Part shown: positions 25,960 through 35,883 of the stretch, in pieces
Position numbering within the stretch: position 1 is the first letter of the stretch
Layout: each line of letters starts with the position of its first letter
Assembly (NCBI RefSeq): GCF_000472925.1
Contig: NZ_AXAS01000003.1
Location: 62,322-126,321 of the forward strand
Reading direction: 5' to 3'
DNA length: 64,000 nucleotides
Origin: Bradyrhizobium sp. Ec3.3
GTDB lineage: Bacteria > Pseudomonadota > Alphaproteobacteria > Rhizobiales > Xanthobacteraceae
Position numbers and translations under genes: made by a program
The notes under the pieces: generated by a model
Seen by the model: the letters and a program-made list of their open reading frames with translations, nothing else
The model's database searches: none
What the model was told of the DNA's origin: nothing

Positions 25960-28182
25960 CTACTTCGACAGCAGCGCGTAGGCGCCGTTCCAGTCGTCCG
26001 GCGGCGGGTTGGCCTGGAAATACCTGATGCGCGCCTCGTAGAGGCGGAACAGCCTCTCCAGCGTGTCGGCGTCTTCGCTTTTGCGGCCGCGCTCGATCGC
26101 GTCCAGCGCGCCCTGCCAGTCGCGGCTGCGGTAGCAGGCGAGCATCTCGATGGTGATGTTGCGCAGGCGCTGGAAGGCGCCAGAATTCATCACGTCCTCG
26201 CGGCCGACGACGGCGTAGATGACCTCCGGCTCGGTCTTGCCCTTCACCATGATGAAGTCGAGCTCGAGGATCGCGAACTTGTCCTTGGCTGCCAGCGCCG
26301 TCTTGGAGCCGACGATGATCGGGAAGCCGTAGTCCTTGGTCTGTCCTTCCAGGCGCGAAGCCAGGTTCACGCTGTCACCCAGCACCGTATAGTTCTTTCT
26401 CAGATCGGAACCCATGTTGCCGACCACGCCGGTGCCGGTGTTGATGCCGATGCCGACGTTGAGAGGGATGTAGACATGGCCGCCGTCGGCGGCCTCCTGC
26501 TCGCGCTCCCTGTTGACCTCGTCCATCTTCTCCAGCATGCCGACAGCCGCCTCGCAGGCGTTGATTTCATGCTCCCTATCGTCGAGCGGCGCGTTCCAGA
26601 ACGCCATGATGGCGTCGCCCATGTATTTGTCGACATAGCCCTTTCGATTGGCGATCACGTTGGTGAGCGGCGTCAGAAAGCGGTTCATCAGCGTGATCAG
26701 CCCCTGCGGATCGTGCTTGTAGGTCTCCGAGATCGTGGTGAAGCCGCGTACGTCGGAAAACATGATCGTCAGATCGCGCTCCTCACCACCAAGGACGAGT
26801 TTCTCAGGCGTCAGCTGCTCGACCAGCACCGGCGACAGATATTGCGCGAACATGCCACGGATCTGCTTGCGCTGCTGCTGCTCGCGCACGAAGCTTGCGA
26901 AGACCAGCGTCAAATAGATCGCAGTGGTCGAGAACAGAGGATAGGTGGCATCGATCAAGAGACGATAGTGCACATAATAGTACCAGGAGAAGCCGATCAA
27001 CACCGAAGCAAACAGCGCGCCGACGCCGACCAGCGTGACGGGCCCGAACTTCGGAGCGAACATGATCACCAGAATGCCCAAGATCATGGCGGCGAAGAAC
27101 TCGATCGCGAGGCCGTTGTTCGGCTGCGAGATGATCGAGCCGGTCAGCGCGCTTTCCAGCACCTGGGCGTGGATTTCGACGCCCGGCACAGCGGGGTCGA
27201 CAGGCGTCGTCTTGATATCGTTGAGTCCCGCTGCCGAAGTGCCAATCAGCACCAACCGCTGTGCGATCCTGTCCGGCGCGACTCGTCCTTCCAGCACGTC
27301 AACCGCCGAGACGTAGATCGAGGGATCATGGTGGGCGAAATGCACCCAGAGCAGACCGTTCTTGTCGGTCGGGATCGAGAAGCGCGGCACGCCGACGCTG
27401 AGGATACCTTCGCGATCGGCCTTGACCAGCATCGTGTTGGAGCCGGACATCACCCGCAGCATCTCGAAGCTCAGCGATGGCAGGATCACGCCCTGGGCCT
27501 GCGTGATCATCGGCGGCCGCCGGACGATGCCGTCGCGCTCGGGCTTGATGGTCAGCAAACCGCGGCCGGCGGAGGCAGCCTCGAGAACGGCAATATTTCG
27601 CAGCAAGCCGGGAAATTCGAACAGAAAAGGATGCGGATCCTCACCCAGGGTCGCCAGGCCGGTCTGCGGAAGTTTCTCGTCGAGTTCCGAGTTGCTGGCC
27701 GGAAGGCCGGCCTCGCCGAGCACGACGCGGGAACTCTTGATCGCCTCGGCAAACGCCTGGTCGTTGCTCGGCAGCGCCCTGAGCTTCTCGCGTGTCGCCT
27801 CGTCCAGATTGCGGAAGGTCTCGACCGCAAGATCAGGATTGAGCCGATCGGGCTCGGGGAACATCGCGTCGAAGCCGATGGCCGCGGCGCCGAGCCGCGT
27901 CAGATCGGTGGTAAGCTCGGCGAGCTTGGTTCGCGGCCATGGCCACTGGCCAACCGCCTTCAGCGTCCGATCGTCGATATCGACGACGACGACGGGCTTT
28001 TGGGTCTTCTCACGGGGGTCGAGGCGCTGGTACCAGTCAAAGGTGCGGACGCGAACCTCCTCGACCGGCCTCCAGTCGGCGAGGCGCACGGCTGCGAGGC
28101 CGACGAGCAGCGCAAGGCAGACCAGCCGCGCATAGCCGAACCTGCGCGCGAACCACCGCCGCCATATCCTGAGCCGCTTCAT
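25960..28182 (-). CDS. CHASE2-domain class III adenylate cyclase
   Basis: 740-residue sensor cyclase. An N-terminal membrane helix (residues ~18-33) leads to an extracytoplasmic CHASE2 domain (~40-345), three membrane helices (~360-432) and a class III cyclase domain (~465-660). Catalytic marks: metal aspartates D477 (FSDVRGF) and D523 (MGDAIMAFW), and adenine-type residues K519 and D603 (LGDSVNLASR), predicting cAMP production. The ATG at 28182 starts MKRLRIWRRW. It follows the FecR adhesin on the same strand by 123 bases. CHASE2 cyclases and FecR proteins often occur together, so the adhesin or its FecR domain may be the sensed partner. Confidence 0.9.
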   Translation of the reverse strand: MKRLRIWRRWFARRFGYARLVCLALLVGLAAVRLADWRPVEEVRVRTFDWYQRLDPREKTQKPVVVVDIDDRTLKAVGQWPWPRTKLAELTTDLTRLGAAAIGFDAMFPEPDRLNPDLAVETFRNLDEATREKLRALPSNDQAFAEAIKSSRVVLGEAGLPASNSELDEKLPQTGLATLGEDPHPFLFEFPGLLRNIAVLEAASAGRGLLTIKPERDGIVRRPPMITQAQGVILPSLSFEMLRVMSGSNTMLVKADREGILSVGVPRFSIPTDKNGLLWVHFAHHDPSIYVSAVDVLEGRVAPDRIAQRLVLIGTSAAGLNDIKTTPVDPAVPGVEIHAQVLESALTGSIISQPNNGLAIEFFAAMILGILVIMFAPKFGPVTLVGVGALFASVLIGFSWYYYVHYRLLIDATYPLFSTTAIYLTLVFASFVREQQQRKQIRGMFAQYLSPVLVEQLTPEKLVLGGEERDLTIMFSDVRGFTTISETYKHDPQGLITLMNRFLTPLTNVIANRKGYVDKYMGDAIMAFWNAPLDDREHEINACEAAVGMLEKMDEVNREREQEAADGGHVYIPLNVGIGINTGTGVVGNMGSDLRKNYTVLGDSVNLASRLEGQTKDYGFPIIVGSKTALAAKDKFAILELDFIMVKGKTEPEVIYAVVGREDVMNSGAFQRLRNITIEMLACYRSRDWQGALDAIERGRKSEDADTLERLFRLYEARIRYFQANPPPDDWNGAYALLSK

Positions 28183-28305
28183 GCCTGTTGGACTTCCCGT
28201 AAACCGACCAGGCGATTTTGGATCGTCAGGACGCAAATGGCCATGGCCGCAAGCGACGATCCGGGGATTTTTTGCTGCCCCCGCGACCGAAGAACGAGGC
28301 TCGCG

Positions 28306-31300
28306 CTACGTCGTGCCGTGGTTAGTGACGATGAAATCGCTCGCGTGCAGGTTGCCGGCGGCCACGTTCTTGAGCAGGATCGTCTCGTGATCGTCCAGCG
28401 TGATCAGCGTATCGGCGTTCTGCTGCGTGATGGTGAGGTCGGCGACCGAATTGATGGTATCGAACTGGCGCAGGTCGATCTTATCCTGGGTCGTATCGAA
28501 CCCGTAGACCGTGTGCTGGACGGCGTCCGTCGTTGACGCCGGGCCGAACACGAACTGGTCCTGCCCGCCGCCGCTGATCAGCGTGTCGCTGGACTCGGTG
28601 GCGAAGATGACGTCCTTGCCGCTGGTGCCGGTCAGCGTGACCGGACCCGAGCCGCCTTCGTCGAAGATGAAGTTGACGGTGTCGCTGGCGCCAAGGCTGT
28701 CGGTCACCTTGAAGGTGATCATGTCGGTATCGGGCGGGTTGGCGCCCGGATCGTAGGTCACGCTGTGGAGAGCCGTGTTGACCTGGTCGAGCGAGACGCC
28801 ATCGATGGAGGACGGCGTCACGCCGGTGCCTTCCTTCGCGCCCTCGGTCTCCGCCGTCACCGTGTAGGTTTCCGTCGAGGACCCCGAGATCGACAGACCC
28901 GTGACCGTGTCGGTATTCGTCGCCTCGTCGTGCACGTGGGTGAAGTGCGTGGTGTCGATCACCGGCGACTGGTGGCTCCAGAGGAGCTTGGTGCCGCCGC
29001 TGCCGTCGCTGCTCGTGCTGAAGCCGGTTTCGTTGTAACCGCCGGTAATGGTGAAGTAGTCGCCGTCGCCGGTGCCGTAATGGACCTCGAGCCCGCTTTC
29101 GGTCGAGACCAGCGAAACGTTCTTGGGGTCGATGCCGGCGAGATCGATATTGTCGCCGTAACTGAAGCCCGTCACCGTGCCCGTGAAGTGCGACGTAGAG
29201 TCCAGATGCAGCGTGCCGACGCCAGAGCCGACGAACTGGATCGCGGAATCGGAGGTGCCGCCGAGCTCGAGGCTCGCGCTCATGATCTGAACCGTGCCGG
29301 AGCCGGTGAGATCGCCGAGGATCGTCGTTGCCCCGGTATCGGCAACGAGAACGCCGTGGTTGGCAACCGAGCCGGTGTCGTTGATGGTGCCCTCGAGGAC
29401 GAGCTTGCCGTAGACGTCGATATGGATGTCGCCGCCGACCGACATGGCGCTCGCCGAGCCGTTGAAGGTCGTGGTGCCCAACACCTCGAAATGGGAATAG
29501 GAGTCGGCGGTCAGCGTCGTGCCGTTGATGATCGAGGCGCGCAGCAACGCGACCGAGCCCTCTCCGAACAGGTCGATCTCGCCGTCATTGATCGTGGTGT
29601 AAAAGAGGCCGATATGCCCGCCGTCGTCCGCTTCCAGCGTGCCGCCGGCGTTGTCGATGGTGCTGCCGGACAGATTGCCGAAGTTCAAGATCCCATATCG
29701 TTCGTCGGCGACGATGGTGCCGGTGTTGACGACGTGCTGGACGGCGTCAAGATAGGCATCGGCGACGTCGATATGGCCGTGATTGACGAGGGTGCCGTTC
29801 ACCAGCAGAAAGCTGTCAACGCTTTCGTACTCGGAGTCGTAGCCGGTGCCCTTAATGTCGAGCCTGGTCACGCCGGAGAGCGACAGCCCGCCGATCGTGG
29901 TGCCGTTGCCGTCCACCGCCAGATCCACCACGCTGTCGGTATCGACCAATGCGGTTTCGGTCGCGGTGGGGGCGTGACCCAGCGACCAGTTGCCGTCATT
30001 GTTCCAGCTCTGGTCGACGTCCCCCGTCCACACGTCGACATTCGCATCGTCAGCGGCATTCAACGTGATCAGCGTGTGGCCGGTGCCATCGTCACTGGCG
30101 GCGAAATGCGCGTTGCTGTAGTCGCCGATCAGCTTCACCGTGATGCTGTGGTCGTAGGCATCGCTGACGACGAGGTTGCCGGTCTCCGCGTCATAGGTCG
30201 CGGTGGTGCCGCCGTCGAAGGTGATCGTCGACAGGTCCAGCTTGTCGGTCGTGGCCAGTCCCGCAATCGAACCGCCGAAACTCGCGGTATCGATCTGGAG
30301 CTCGGCGCCGTCCCCTGAGAAGGTTATGGTCTGCGCGACGGTGGCGTTGACCTCGAGCGTCGCATTGGCGTCGATGGTGACGGAGCCGGAGCCTGACAGC
30401 GAGCCGAACAGCGTCATGGTGCCGCTGTCGATCTCGATGCTGCCGGTGTTGGTGATGGCGCCGGTGATGGAGGTCGTGCCCCAGCTCTCGATCTCGCCGG
30501 AGTTGGTGATGGCGAAGGCCGCACCATCAGCACCGGAAATCGACGCGCCGTCGTGCAGATCGATCTCGCCGGCATTGCCGAGGGTGGACAGGGTGCCGAA
30601 GAAGCTCGAACCGGACACCGTCCAGGTGCCGCCGGCCTCGTTGCTGAAGGTCGCGCCGGCGACCGAGATATTGCCGTTGATGTCGCCGGTGTTGTTGATC
30701 GTGACGTGGCCGCCGGTCTCCACGATGGCATAGGTCGTGGAAGTCACGGCACCAGTATCGTCGGGCCCGATGGTGCCGGAATTGTCGATCAGCGCGGAGC
30801 CGGTGGCGTTCTCCTGGACGAAGATCGCGGCATGGCCGTCCGCGCCCACGACCGAGCCGGTGTTGGTGACGTGGGTCGAGCCGGTCGCGCCGTCGCTGTT
30901 CTGCGTGACGACCATGCCGACCGTGCCGGTGCCGGTGAGGTCGCCGTCATTGACGATGGTGATGTCGCCGCCGCCGGTGGCAAACGCGGACAGGCCGACA
31001 AAGCCGGTGGCGTCGCCTTCATTGGTGACGCTGACGTCGCCGCCGCCGTGATCGAAGGCGCCGATCGCGGTGCCGGCGGCCGTAATCGACGACGCCGTAC
31101 CGGTCATCACCGTGACGTCGCCGACGCCCCAGGTGAAGGCCTCGATGCCAAAGCCGGCATCCGCCGTGATCGTGGCGTCGCTCTCGACCGTGACGTCGCC
31201 GTTGACCTGGCTGGAGAAGGTGGAATTGCCGCCGGGCTTGTAGCCGGCGATGATCGCGCCTGGCGTGGTTTCGTCGTTGTTCAGAGTGGAGCCGGAATGG

Positions 31301-34300
31301 ATCGTTCCATGCGCCTCGACCGTGATCGTGCTGTCCAGACCGCTCGCGATGGCAGTCGCATAGTTGACCGCCACGATGCCCGAGCTGCCCGACGTCAGCA
31401 CGTCGCCCGTCGACAGCGACACGTCGATATCGCCGGCGTCGATGCTGTAGGCGAGGATGGCGTAGCCTGAGGTGCCCGTGACGTTGGCGTTGGCGCCGAC
31501 GGTGACTTCGACATCGCCGGTGCCGCCGCTCAAGGCCTGCGCCCGGATGCCCTGAACGGCGCCGGTCACTGTGGTACCGGCCTCGTCGTTCACGGTCACG
31601 TCGCCATTGCCGTAATTGTAGGCGTGCAGGCCATAGCCGGCCTCGGCCGTGACATTGGCGTAGTTGTTGATGGTCACCGAGCCGTTGACGTCGGTGTTGG
31701 CGACCGAGCCCGTCGTTGCGCCGTTGTAGCCAGCCTGGATGCCGGCCGGCGGATTGCCGCTCTGGTTGAGGCTGCTGCCGGAATTGATCGTGCCATAGGC
31801 GGTGACGGTGATCGTGCTGTCGCTGTCCGCATCGATCGAAGTTGCCCGGTTGACCGCGACGATGCCGGAGCTGCCGGAGTTGATGAAGGTGCCTGCATCC
31901 GTGGTGACAGTCTCGCTGCCGCTGCCGTAGCTGCGCGCACGGATGCCGTAGACCGAGCCTCCGGTGACGTTGCCACCCGCTTCCATGCTGATGTCGCCGT
32001 CACCCTTGGTCGTTGCGTCGATGCCGTAGGCGCCGCCCGCGGCGCCGCCGCGCTGCTCGATGGTGATATCGCCGGCATTGGCGGTGTTGAGATTTTCAAC
32101 GAGCAGGCCAACGGAATTGGCGCCCGTTCCGGTCGCCTTGCCGGTGAGATTGGTCACGGTGATGTCGCCGGTTCCGGTCGCGCTATCGCGCAGCCAGATG
32201 CCGTTGCCGTTCAGGCCCGTGATGTCCTTTGTCGCCGCCAGCGAGATGTCGCCGACGCCGTTCTGGGTCACGAAGATGCCGCCCGCTGCGCCCGTCAGCG
32301 CGCCGGTCGGCGTGAGCACGATGGCGGCGGCATCGCCGATCGTGCCGCCGCTTGCCGTGAAGTCGAGCGCATCGCCGCTCGCCGTGGTGACGTTGCCAGC
32401 GCCCGCGATGGTGAACGTGCCGCCGGACGAGGACTGGCCGGCGATGGTGCCGGTAAAACTCTGGCCCGCGACATTGTCGAGCTGAAGCGTATCGGCGCCG
32501 CCGGCAAAAGTGACCGTCTGCGCGTTGGCGCCGGCGAGCTCCAGCGTCGCGCCGTCGTCGATGATGAGCGAGCCGGTGCCGCTGAGGCCGCCGGCGAGAT
32601 CGAGCGTGCCGCCCTGCACTTCGATCGTGCCGGTATTGGTGACCGCGGCCGTGATGCTGTTGCTGCCGGTGACGACGTAGATATTGCCGGCATTGCCGAG
32701 GCTTCCGCCGTTGATCGTAACGTCGGACAGATACAGCTTCGAGGTACCGTCGACCGTCACCGTCCCCTTCGTGTTGGTGACCGTGACCGTACCGAGCTTG
32801 AGCACGCCGCCGTTGATCGCCTCGAGCGTACCGGCGTTGATGATCAGATCGCCGGTGATGTCGAGCTCGCCACCATTCGCCTCGATGAGGTTCTGATTGG
32901 TGATGGTGTGCTGCACGAGCGGGTCGATCGTCAGCGTCCCGCCGGTGACGTCGATCGTACCGGCGTTGGTGATGTCTGCGCTGTTGATGGCACTGATTCC
33001 GGTCGAGACAAGCGTGCCGGACAGCGTCAGCGTGCCGCCGGTGATCTCGGCCTGATCGAGGACCAGCACGCCATGGTCGTCGACGGTGATGGTGCCGGAC
33101 GAATTGGCGACCTTGGTCCCCTTGTCCAGCGTCAGCGTCGCACCGGCCTGGATTTCGATGGTCGAGTCGTTGTCGACGGTCTCGTTGTCGAAAGCGACGG
33201 TCCCCGTGACGGTGACGGCGCCGGAATTGTCCAGCTTGCCATTGGTCAGGAAACTCGTCCCCTCCAGCACCAACGCGCCGCCGATGATCAGCTTGCCGCT
33301 GTCGATGGTCCCGCCGTTGATGTCCAGCGTTGCACCGGCATCGATCTTGAGCTTGCCGCCGGCATTGTGGATCTCGGCCAGCATCTTGAGTGTGCCGCCC
33401 CTGAGCTCGATCGTGCCGGCATTGGTGATAGAGGCGCCGACGGCGAAGTCGCCGCCGCCCGCGAGCGTCAGCGTGCCGGAATTCGTCAGCACGCTGGTGT
33501 CAAGGATCTCCGCTTTGCCGCCGACGGAAATCGTGGCGCCCACGGAATTGGTCAGGATCGAGTCGGCGCTGAGATTGAGCGCTCCGGCGATCGTCAGCGT
33601 GCTCTGGTTGATGACCTGCGGCGCCGTATGCCCGGCGGACGTGTCGAAATCGTTCATGGTCAGCGATTTGGCGAACGCCGCCTCGTCGATCGTGACCGGA
33701 TAGGACGGCGTCAGGCCGTGCAGCTGATCGGTGATGACGATGACGTCGTCATTGATCGTCGGCACGGTGCCGGTTTCCCAGTTCGCGGCGTTCTTCCAGA
33801 AGCCGCCGGGCGGGGACCCGGCCTCGGTCGTCGCGACCCACACCACCGCGGGGCTGTCGGTGCCCTTGATGGTGACGGTGACGGTCTGGGTCGCGGTCGC
33901 GCCCTGCGAATCCGTGACCGTCACGGTGTAGGTCAGCGTCAGGACCTCGCCCTTGGGAATGAAGTCGGCGAGGTAGACGGGCAGATCCGCGAGCGACCAG
34001 TCGATGACGCCGGCGCCCGTCCCGGTGCTGTCGGTATCGATCGCAACCGACATCGCTTTTTCGAAGATCGCCAGCGGTCCCGGCGGCACGGTGCTGCCGT
34101 CCGGCAGGGTCGCGCCGGTCAGTTTCACCGACACCTTGTGGGTGTCGGTGAGATCGACATCGGTGAAGGTCAGCGTCCCCGAGGTCGGCACCTCTGAGGT
34201 CAGCGGACCGCCGGGCACGCTGGTGCCGCCCTCGAAGGTGACGGTCGGAACGCTCGAGGTGATCACCGGCGTGTCGTTGGTGCCGGTCACCGTGATGGTG

Positions 34301-35883
34301 ATGTCGATGAAGGCAGTTTCGTTGAAGCCGGCGAAATTGTTGTCGACGCGGACCTTGTAGGTCAGCGTCAGCGTTTCGCCGGCGGCGAGGAAATCGAACG
34401 CGTTGTCCGAAACGCTGTAGGTCCAGCTTGCCGAGCCGGTGTTGGTGTTGCCCGAGGTGGGAACGACCGTGATCTTGGCCTCGGTCGCGGCAATGTCGGC
34501 CTTTTGCAGGTCCGACAATCCGGCGGTGACGTCGTCGTGATTGGCGCTATGGTAGGTGAAGGAGTCGAAATTCACCTTCACGGTCGGCCGGTCACCGAGG
34601 TTGTAGTCTAAGAAGGTGATCTTGCCACCGACCACGTCGAGATCGCTGGTATCGCCGGTCTTGCCGTCGAGCTCAGACAGCGCGAACGCCGCCTTCACGT
34701 TGCCGTTGAGGTCGAGGCTGCTCGCGAGCGGCGCGCCGGGAACACGGCTGACGGTCGTCGGTTTGTCGGAGGTATTGGTCGACTGTTCGTTGTTGCCGCT
34801 AGTGACTGTGTTGACGAAAGTTACCTGCGCCGTCGCACCGCTTGCCGTCTTAATCAGCAACAGGTTGGCGTCCTGCGTGATCGAATCGGTCGAGTTGTTG
34901 GTCAGCTTGGTGTTGGTGCCGTTGTCCGTGAACTTCAGCGAGAACACGTCCGTGATCAGCTTCTGCACGTCCGGCGACAGCAGCGCGTTGGTGACCGAGA
35001 CGTTGCCGCCGCTGATCTGGATCATCTGCCCCGCCTGGTTGACGGTGGCGATCGGCAGCAGCGTGACCTTGTCGAACAGGATGTAGGAGCCGGTGGTGCC
35101 GTCCGGCTCGACCAGCACCTGGAAATTCGCCTGCGGTTGCGGATCGCCGCCGCCCGACGGAATCGAGAAGCTGATTTCCGTCAGCACGGCGGTGCCGCGG
35201 ATGCCCATGGTGGCGACCGGCGTATCGATCTTCATGTCGCCGTGCTTGGCGGTCTCGCCGGCGACGAAGGTGATGGTGCCCGCGACCAGGCTCAGCAGTG
35301 AGGAGTTGCTCGACCCGTTCGGGTCATAGACCATCTCGTTCAGCACCATCCGCGCGTTGGAGGAGAGGCCGAAGACGGTGCCGTCGATGAAGGTGACGCC
35401 GAGGGTCGAGTCCGACCCGGTCGAGAGAACGTCGCCCTTCTCGACGTTGTCGCCGTTGTTCAGGATGATCGAGACGCCGTTGCGGACCGCGGTCGCGCTG
35501 CCGGTCAGCTTGGTGATATGGCCGATGACCTGCGCGGCGGCGGCGCCACCCGCCGCCTGCGCGTACTGGATGTTGCCGGCGAGCGCATTGACGAGGTCGC
35601 CGGTGAGATGGGCGCCATCGGGCGAGGCGATCGCGGCGCGCTTCTCGCCCTTGAAGTAATCGTGAATGACGAACTCGTGTCCGTCATTGGACAGGACGAG
35701 ATCAACGCCTGCGCGCTTGAAGTCGCCATGGAACAGCAGATTGGGATCGGGAACGAAGAACGCGCCCGGCGGCACGGTTCCATGACCCGAAACGGAAAAC
35801 GATTCGACATGGCCATCGGCGGGCGCGTGGAAACCCTGGCCATGCAAGGAGAGCGCGGCGTCAAATTTGCCAGCGTAGTTCAA
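28306..35883 (-). CDS. Giant FecR-domain RTX adhesin exported by type I secretion
   Basis: 2525-residue surface or secreted protein. In order: an N-terminal Bap-prefix-like region (~1-105); an Ala-Ala-Gly motif (110-112); a FecR domain (~118-235, e.g. NGDNVEKGDVLSTGSDSTLG and DTPVATMGIRGT); two cadherin/VCBS-like repeats (~410-540 and ~545-675, ending TGTNDTPV and KGTDSPAV); a long passenger of beta-helix-type repeats (~680-2290, many N-T-G-T-I strands), with two WxNAANW/WNNDGNW segments near 700 and 1960; a cadherin-like segment (~2300-2410); and a C-terminal RTX tail (GTSGKDVIF, GGGQDQFVF, FDTTQDKIDLRQF). There is no N-terminal signal peptide, as expected for type I export. The start is TTG at 35883 with no clear ribosome site; no in-frame ATG occurs before the FecR domain. 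Confidence 0.88.
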   Translation of the reverse strand: MNYAGKFDAALSLHGQGFHAPADGHVESFSVSGHGTVPPGAFFVPDPNLLFHGDFKRAGVDLVLSNDGHEFVIHDYFKGEKRAAIASPDGAHLTGDLVNALAGNIQYAQAAGGAAAAQVIGHITKLTGSATAVRNGVSIILNNGDNVEKGDVLSTGSDSTLGVTFIDGTVFGLSSNARMVLNEMVYDPNGSSNSSLLSLVAGTITFVAGETAKHGDMKIDTPVATMGIRGTAVLTEISFSIPSGGGDPQPQANFQVLVEPDGTTGSYILFDKVTLLPIATVNQAGQMIQISGGNVSVTNALLSPDVQKLITDVFSLKFTDNGTNTKLTNNSTDSITQDANLLLIKTASGATAQVTFVNTVTSGNNEQSTNTSDKPTTVSRVPGAPLASSLDLNGNVKAAFALSELDGKTGDTSDLDVVGGKITFLDYNLGDRPTVKVNFDSFTYHSANHDDVTAGLSDLQKADIAATEAKITVVPTSGNTNTGSASWTYSVSDNAFDFLAAGETLTLTYKVRVDNNFAGFNETAFIDITITVTGTNDTPVITSSVPTVTFEGGTSVPGGPLTSEVPTSGTLTFTDVDLTDTHKVSVKLTGATLPDGSTVPPGPLAIFEKAMSVAIDTDSTGTGAGVIDWSLADLPVYLADFIPKGEVLTLTYTVTVTDSQGATATQTVTVTIKGTDSPAVVWVATTEAGSPPGGFWKNAANWETGTVPTINDDVIVITDQLHGLTPSYPVTIDEAAFAKSLTMNDFDTSAGHTAPQVINQSTLTIAGALNLSADSILTNSVGATISVGGKAEILDTSVLTNSGTLTLAGGGDFAVGASITNAGTIELRGGTLKMLAEIHNAGGKLKIDAGATLDINGGTIDSGKLIIGGALVLEGTSFLTNGKLDNSGAVTVTGTVAFDNETVDNDSTIEIQAGATLTLDKGTKVANSSGTITVDDHGVLVLDQAEITGGTLTLSGTLVSTGISAINSADITNAGTIDVTGGTLTIDPLVQHTITNQNLIEANGGELDITGDLIINAGTLEAINGGVLKLGTVTVTNTKGTVTVDGTSKLYLSDVTINGGSLGNAGNIYVVTGSNSITAAVTNTGTIEVQGGTLDLAGGLSGTGSLIIDDGATLELAGANAQTVTFAGGADTLQLDNVAGQSFTGTIAGQSSSGGTFTIAGAGNVTTASGDALDFTASGGTIGDAAAIVLTPTGALTGAAGGIFVTQNGVGDISLAATKDITGLNGNGIWLRDSATGTGDITVTNLTGKATGTGANSVGLLVENLNTANAGDITIEQRGGAAGGAYGIDATTKGDGDISMEAGGNVTGGSVYGIRARSYGSGSETVTTDAGTFINSGSSGIVAVNRATSIDADSDSTITVTAYGTINSGSSLNQSGNPPAGIQAGYNGATTGSVANTDVNGSVTINNYANVTAEAGYGLHAYNYGNGDVTVNDEAGTTVTGAVQGIRAQALSGGTGDVEVTVGANANVTGTSGYAILAYSIDAGDIDVSLSTGDVLTSGSSGIVAVNYATAIASGLDSTITVEAHGTIHSGSTLNNDETTPGAIIAGYKPGGNSTFSSQVNGDVTVESDATITADAGFGIEAFTWGVGDVTVMTGTASSITAAGTAIGAFDHGGGDVSVTNEGDATGFVGLSAFATGGGDITIVNDGDLTGTGTVGMVVTQNSDGATGSTHVTNTGSVVGADGHAAIFVQENATGSALIDNSGTIGPDDTGAVTSTTYAIVETGGHVTINNTGDINGNISVAGATFSNEAGGTWTVSGSSFFGTLSTLGNAGEIDLHDGASISGADGAAFAITNSGEIESWGTTSITGAITNTGSIEIDSGTMTLFGSLSGSGSVTIDANATLEVNATVAQTITFSGDGAELQIDTASFGGSIAGLATTDKLDLSTITFDGGTTATYDAETGNLVVSDAYDHSITVKLIGDYSNAHFAASDDGTGHTLITLNAADDANVDVWTGDVDQSWNNDGNWSLGHAPTATETALVDTDSVVDLAVDGNGTTIGGLSLSGVTRLDIKGTGYDSEYESVDSFLLVNGTLVNHGHIDVADAYLDAVQHVVNTGTIVADERYGILNFGNLSGSTIDNAGGTLEADDGGHIGLFYTTINDGEIDLFGEGSVALLRASIINGTTLTADSYSHFEVLGTTTFNGSASAMSVGGDIHIDVYGKLVLEGTINDTGSVANHGVLVADTGATTILGDLTGSGTVQIMSASLELGGTSDSAIQFVGSGVGTLHLDSTSHFTGTVTGFSYGDNIDLAGIDPKNVSLVSTESGLEVHYGTGDGDYFTITGGYNETGFSTSSDGSGGTKLLWSHQSPVIDTTHFTHVHDEATNTDTVTGLSISGSSTETYTVTAETEGAKEGTGVTPSSIDGVSLDQVNTALHSVTYDPGANPPDTDMITFKVTDSLGASDTVNFIFDEGGSGPVTLTGTSGKDVIFATESSDTLISGGGQDQFVFGPASTTDAVQHTVYGFDTTQDKIDLRQFDTINSVADLTITQQNADTLITLDDHETILLKNVAAGNLHASDFIVTNHGTT

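Noticed and set aside
31624..34197. 857-codon open frame antisense to the adhesin, and similar ones at 28765-30318 and 30553-31470
   Set aside because: They mirror the adhesin's GC-rich codon pattern, have Arg/Asp/Gly-rich composition without domains, and the adhesin itself has clear domains from end to end.
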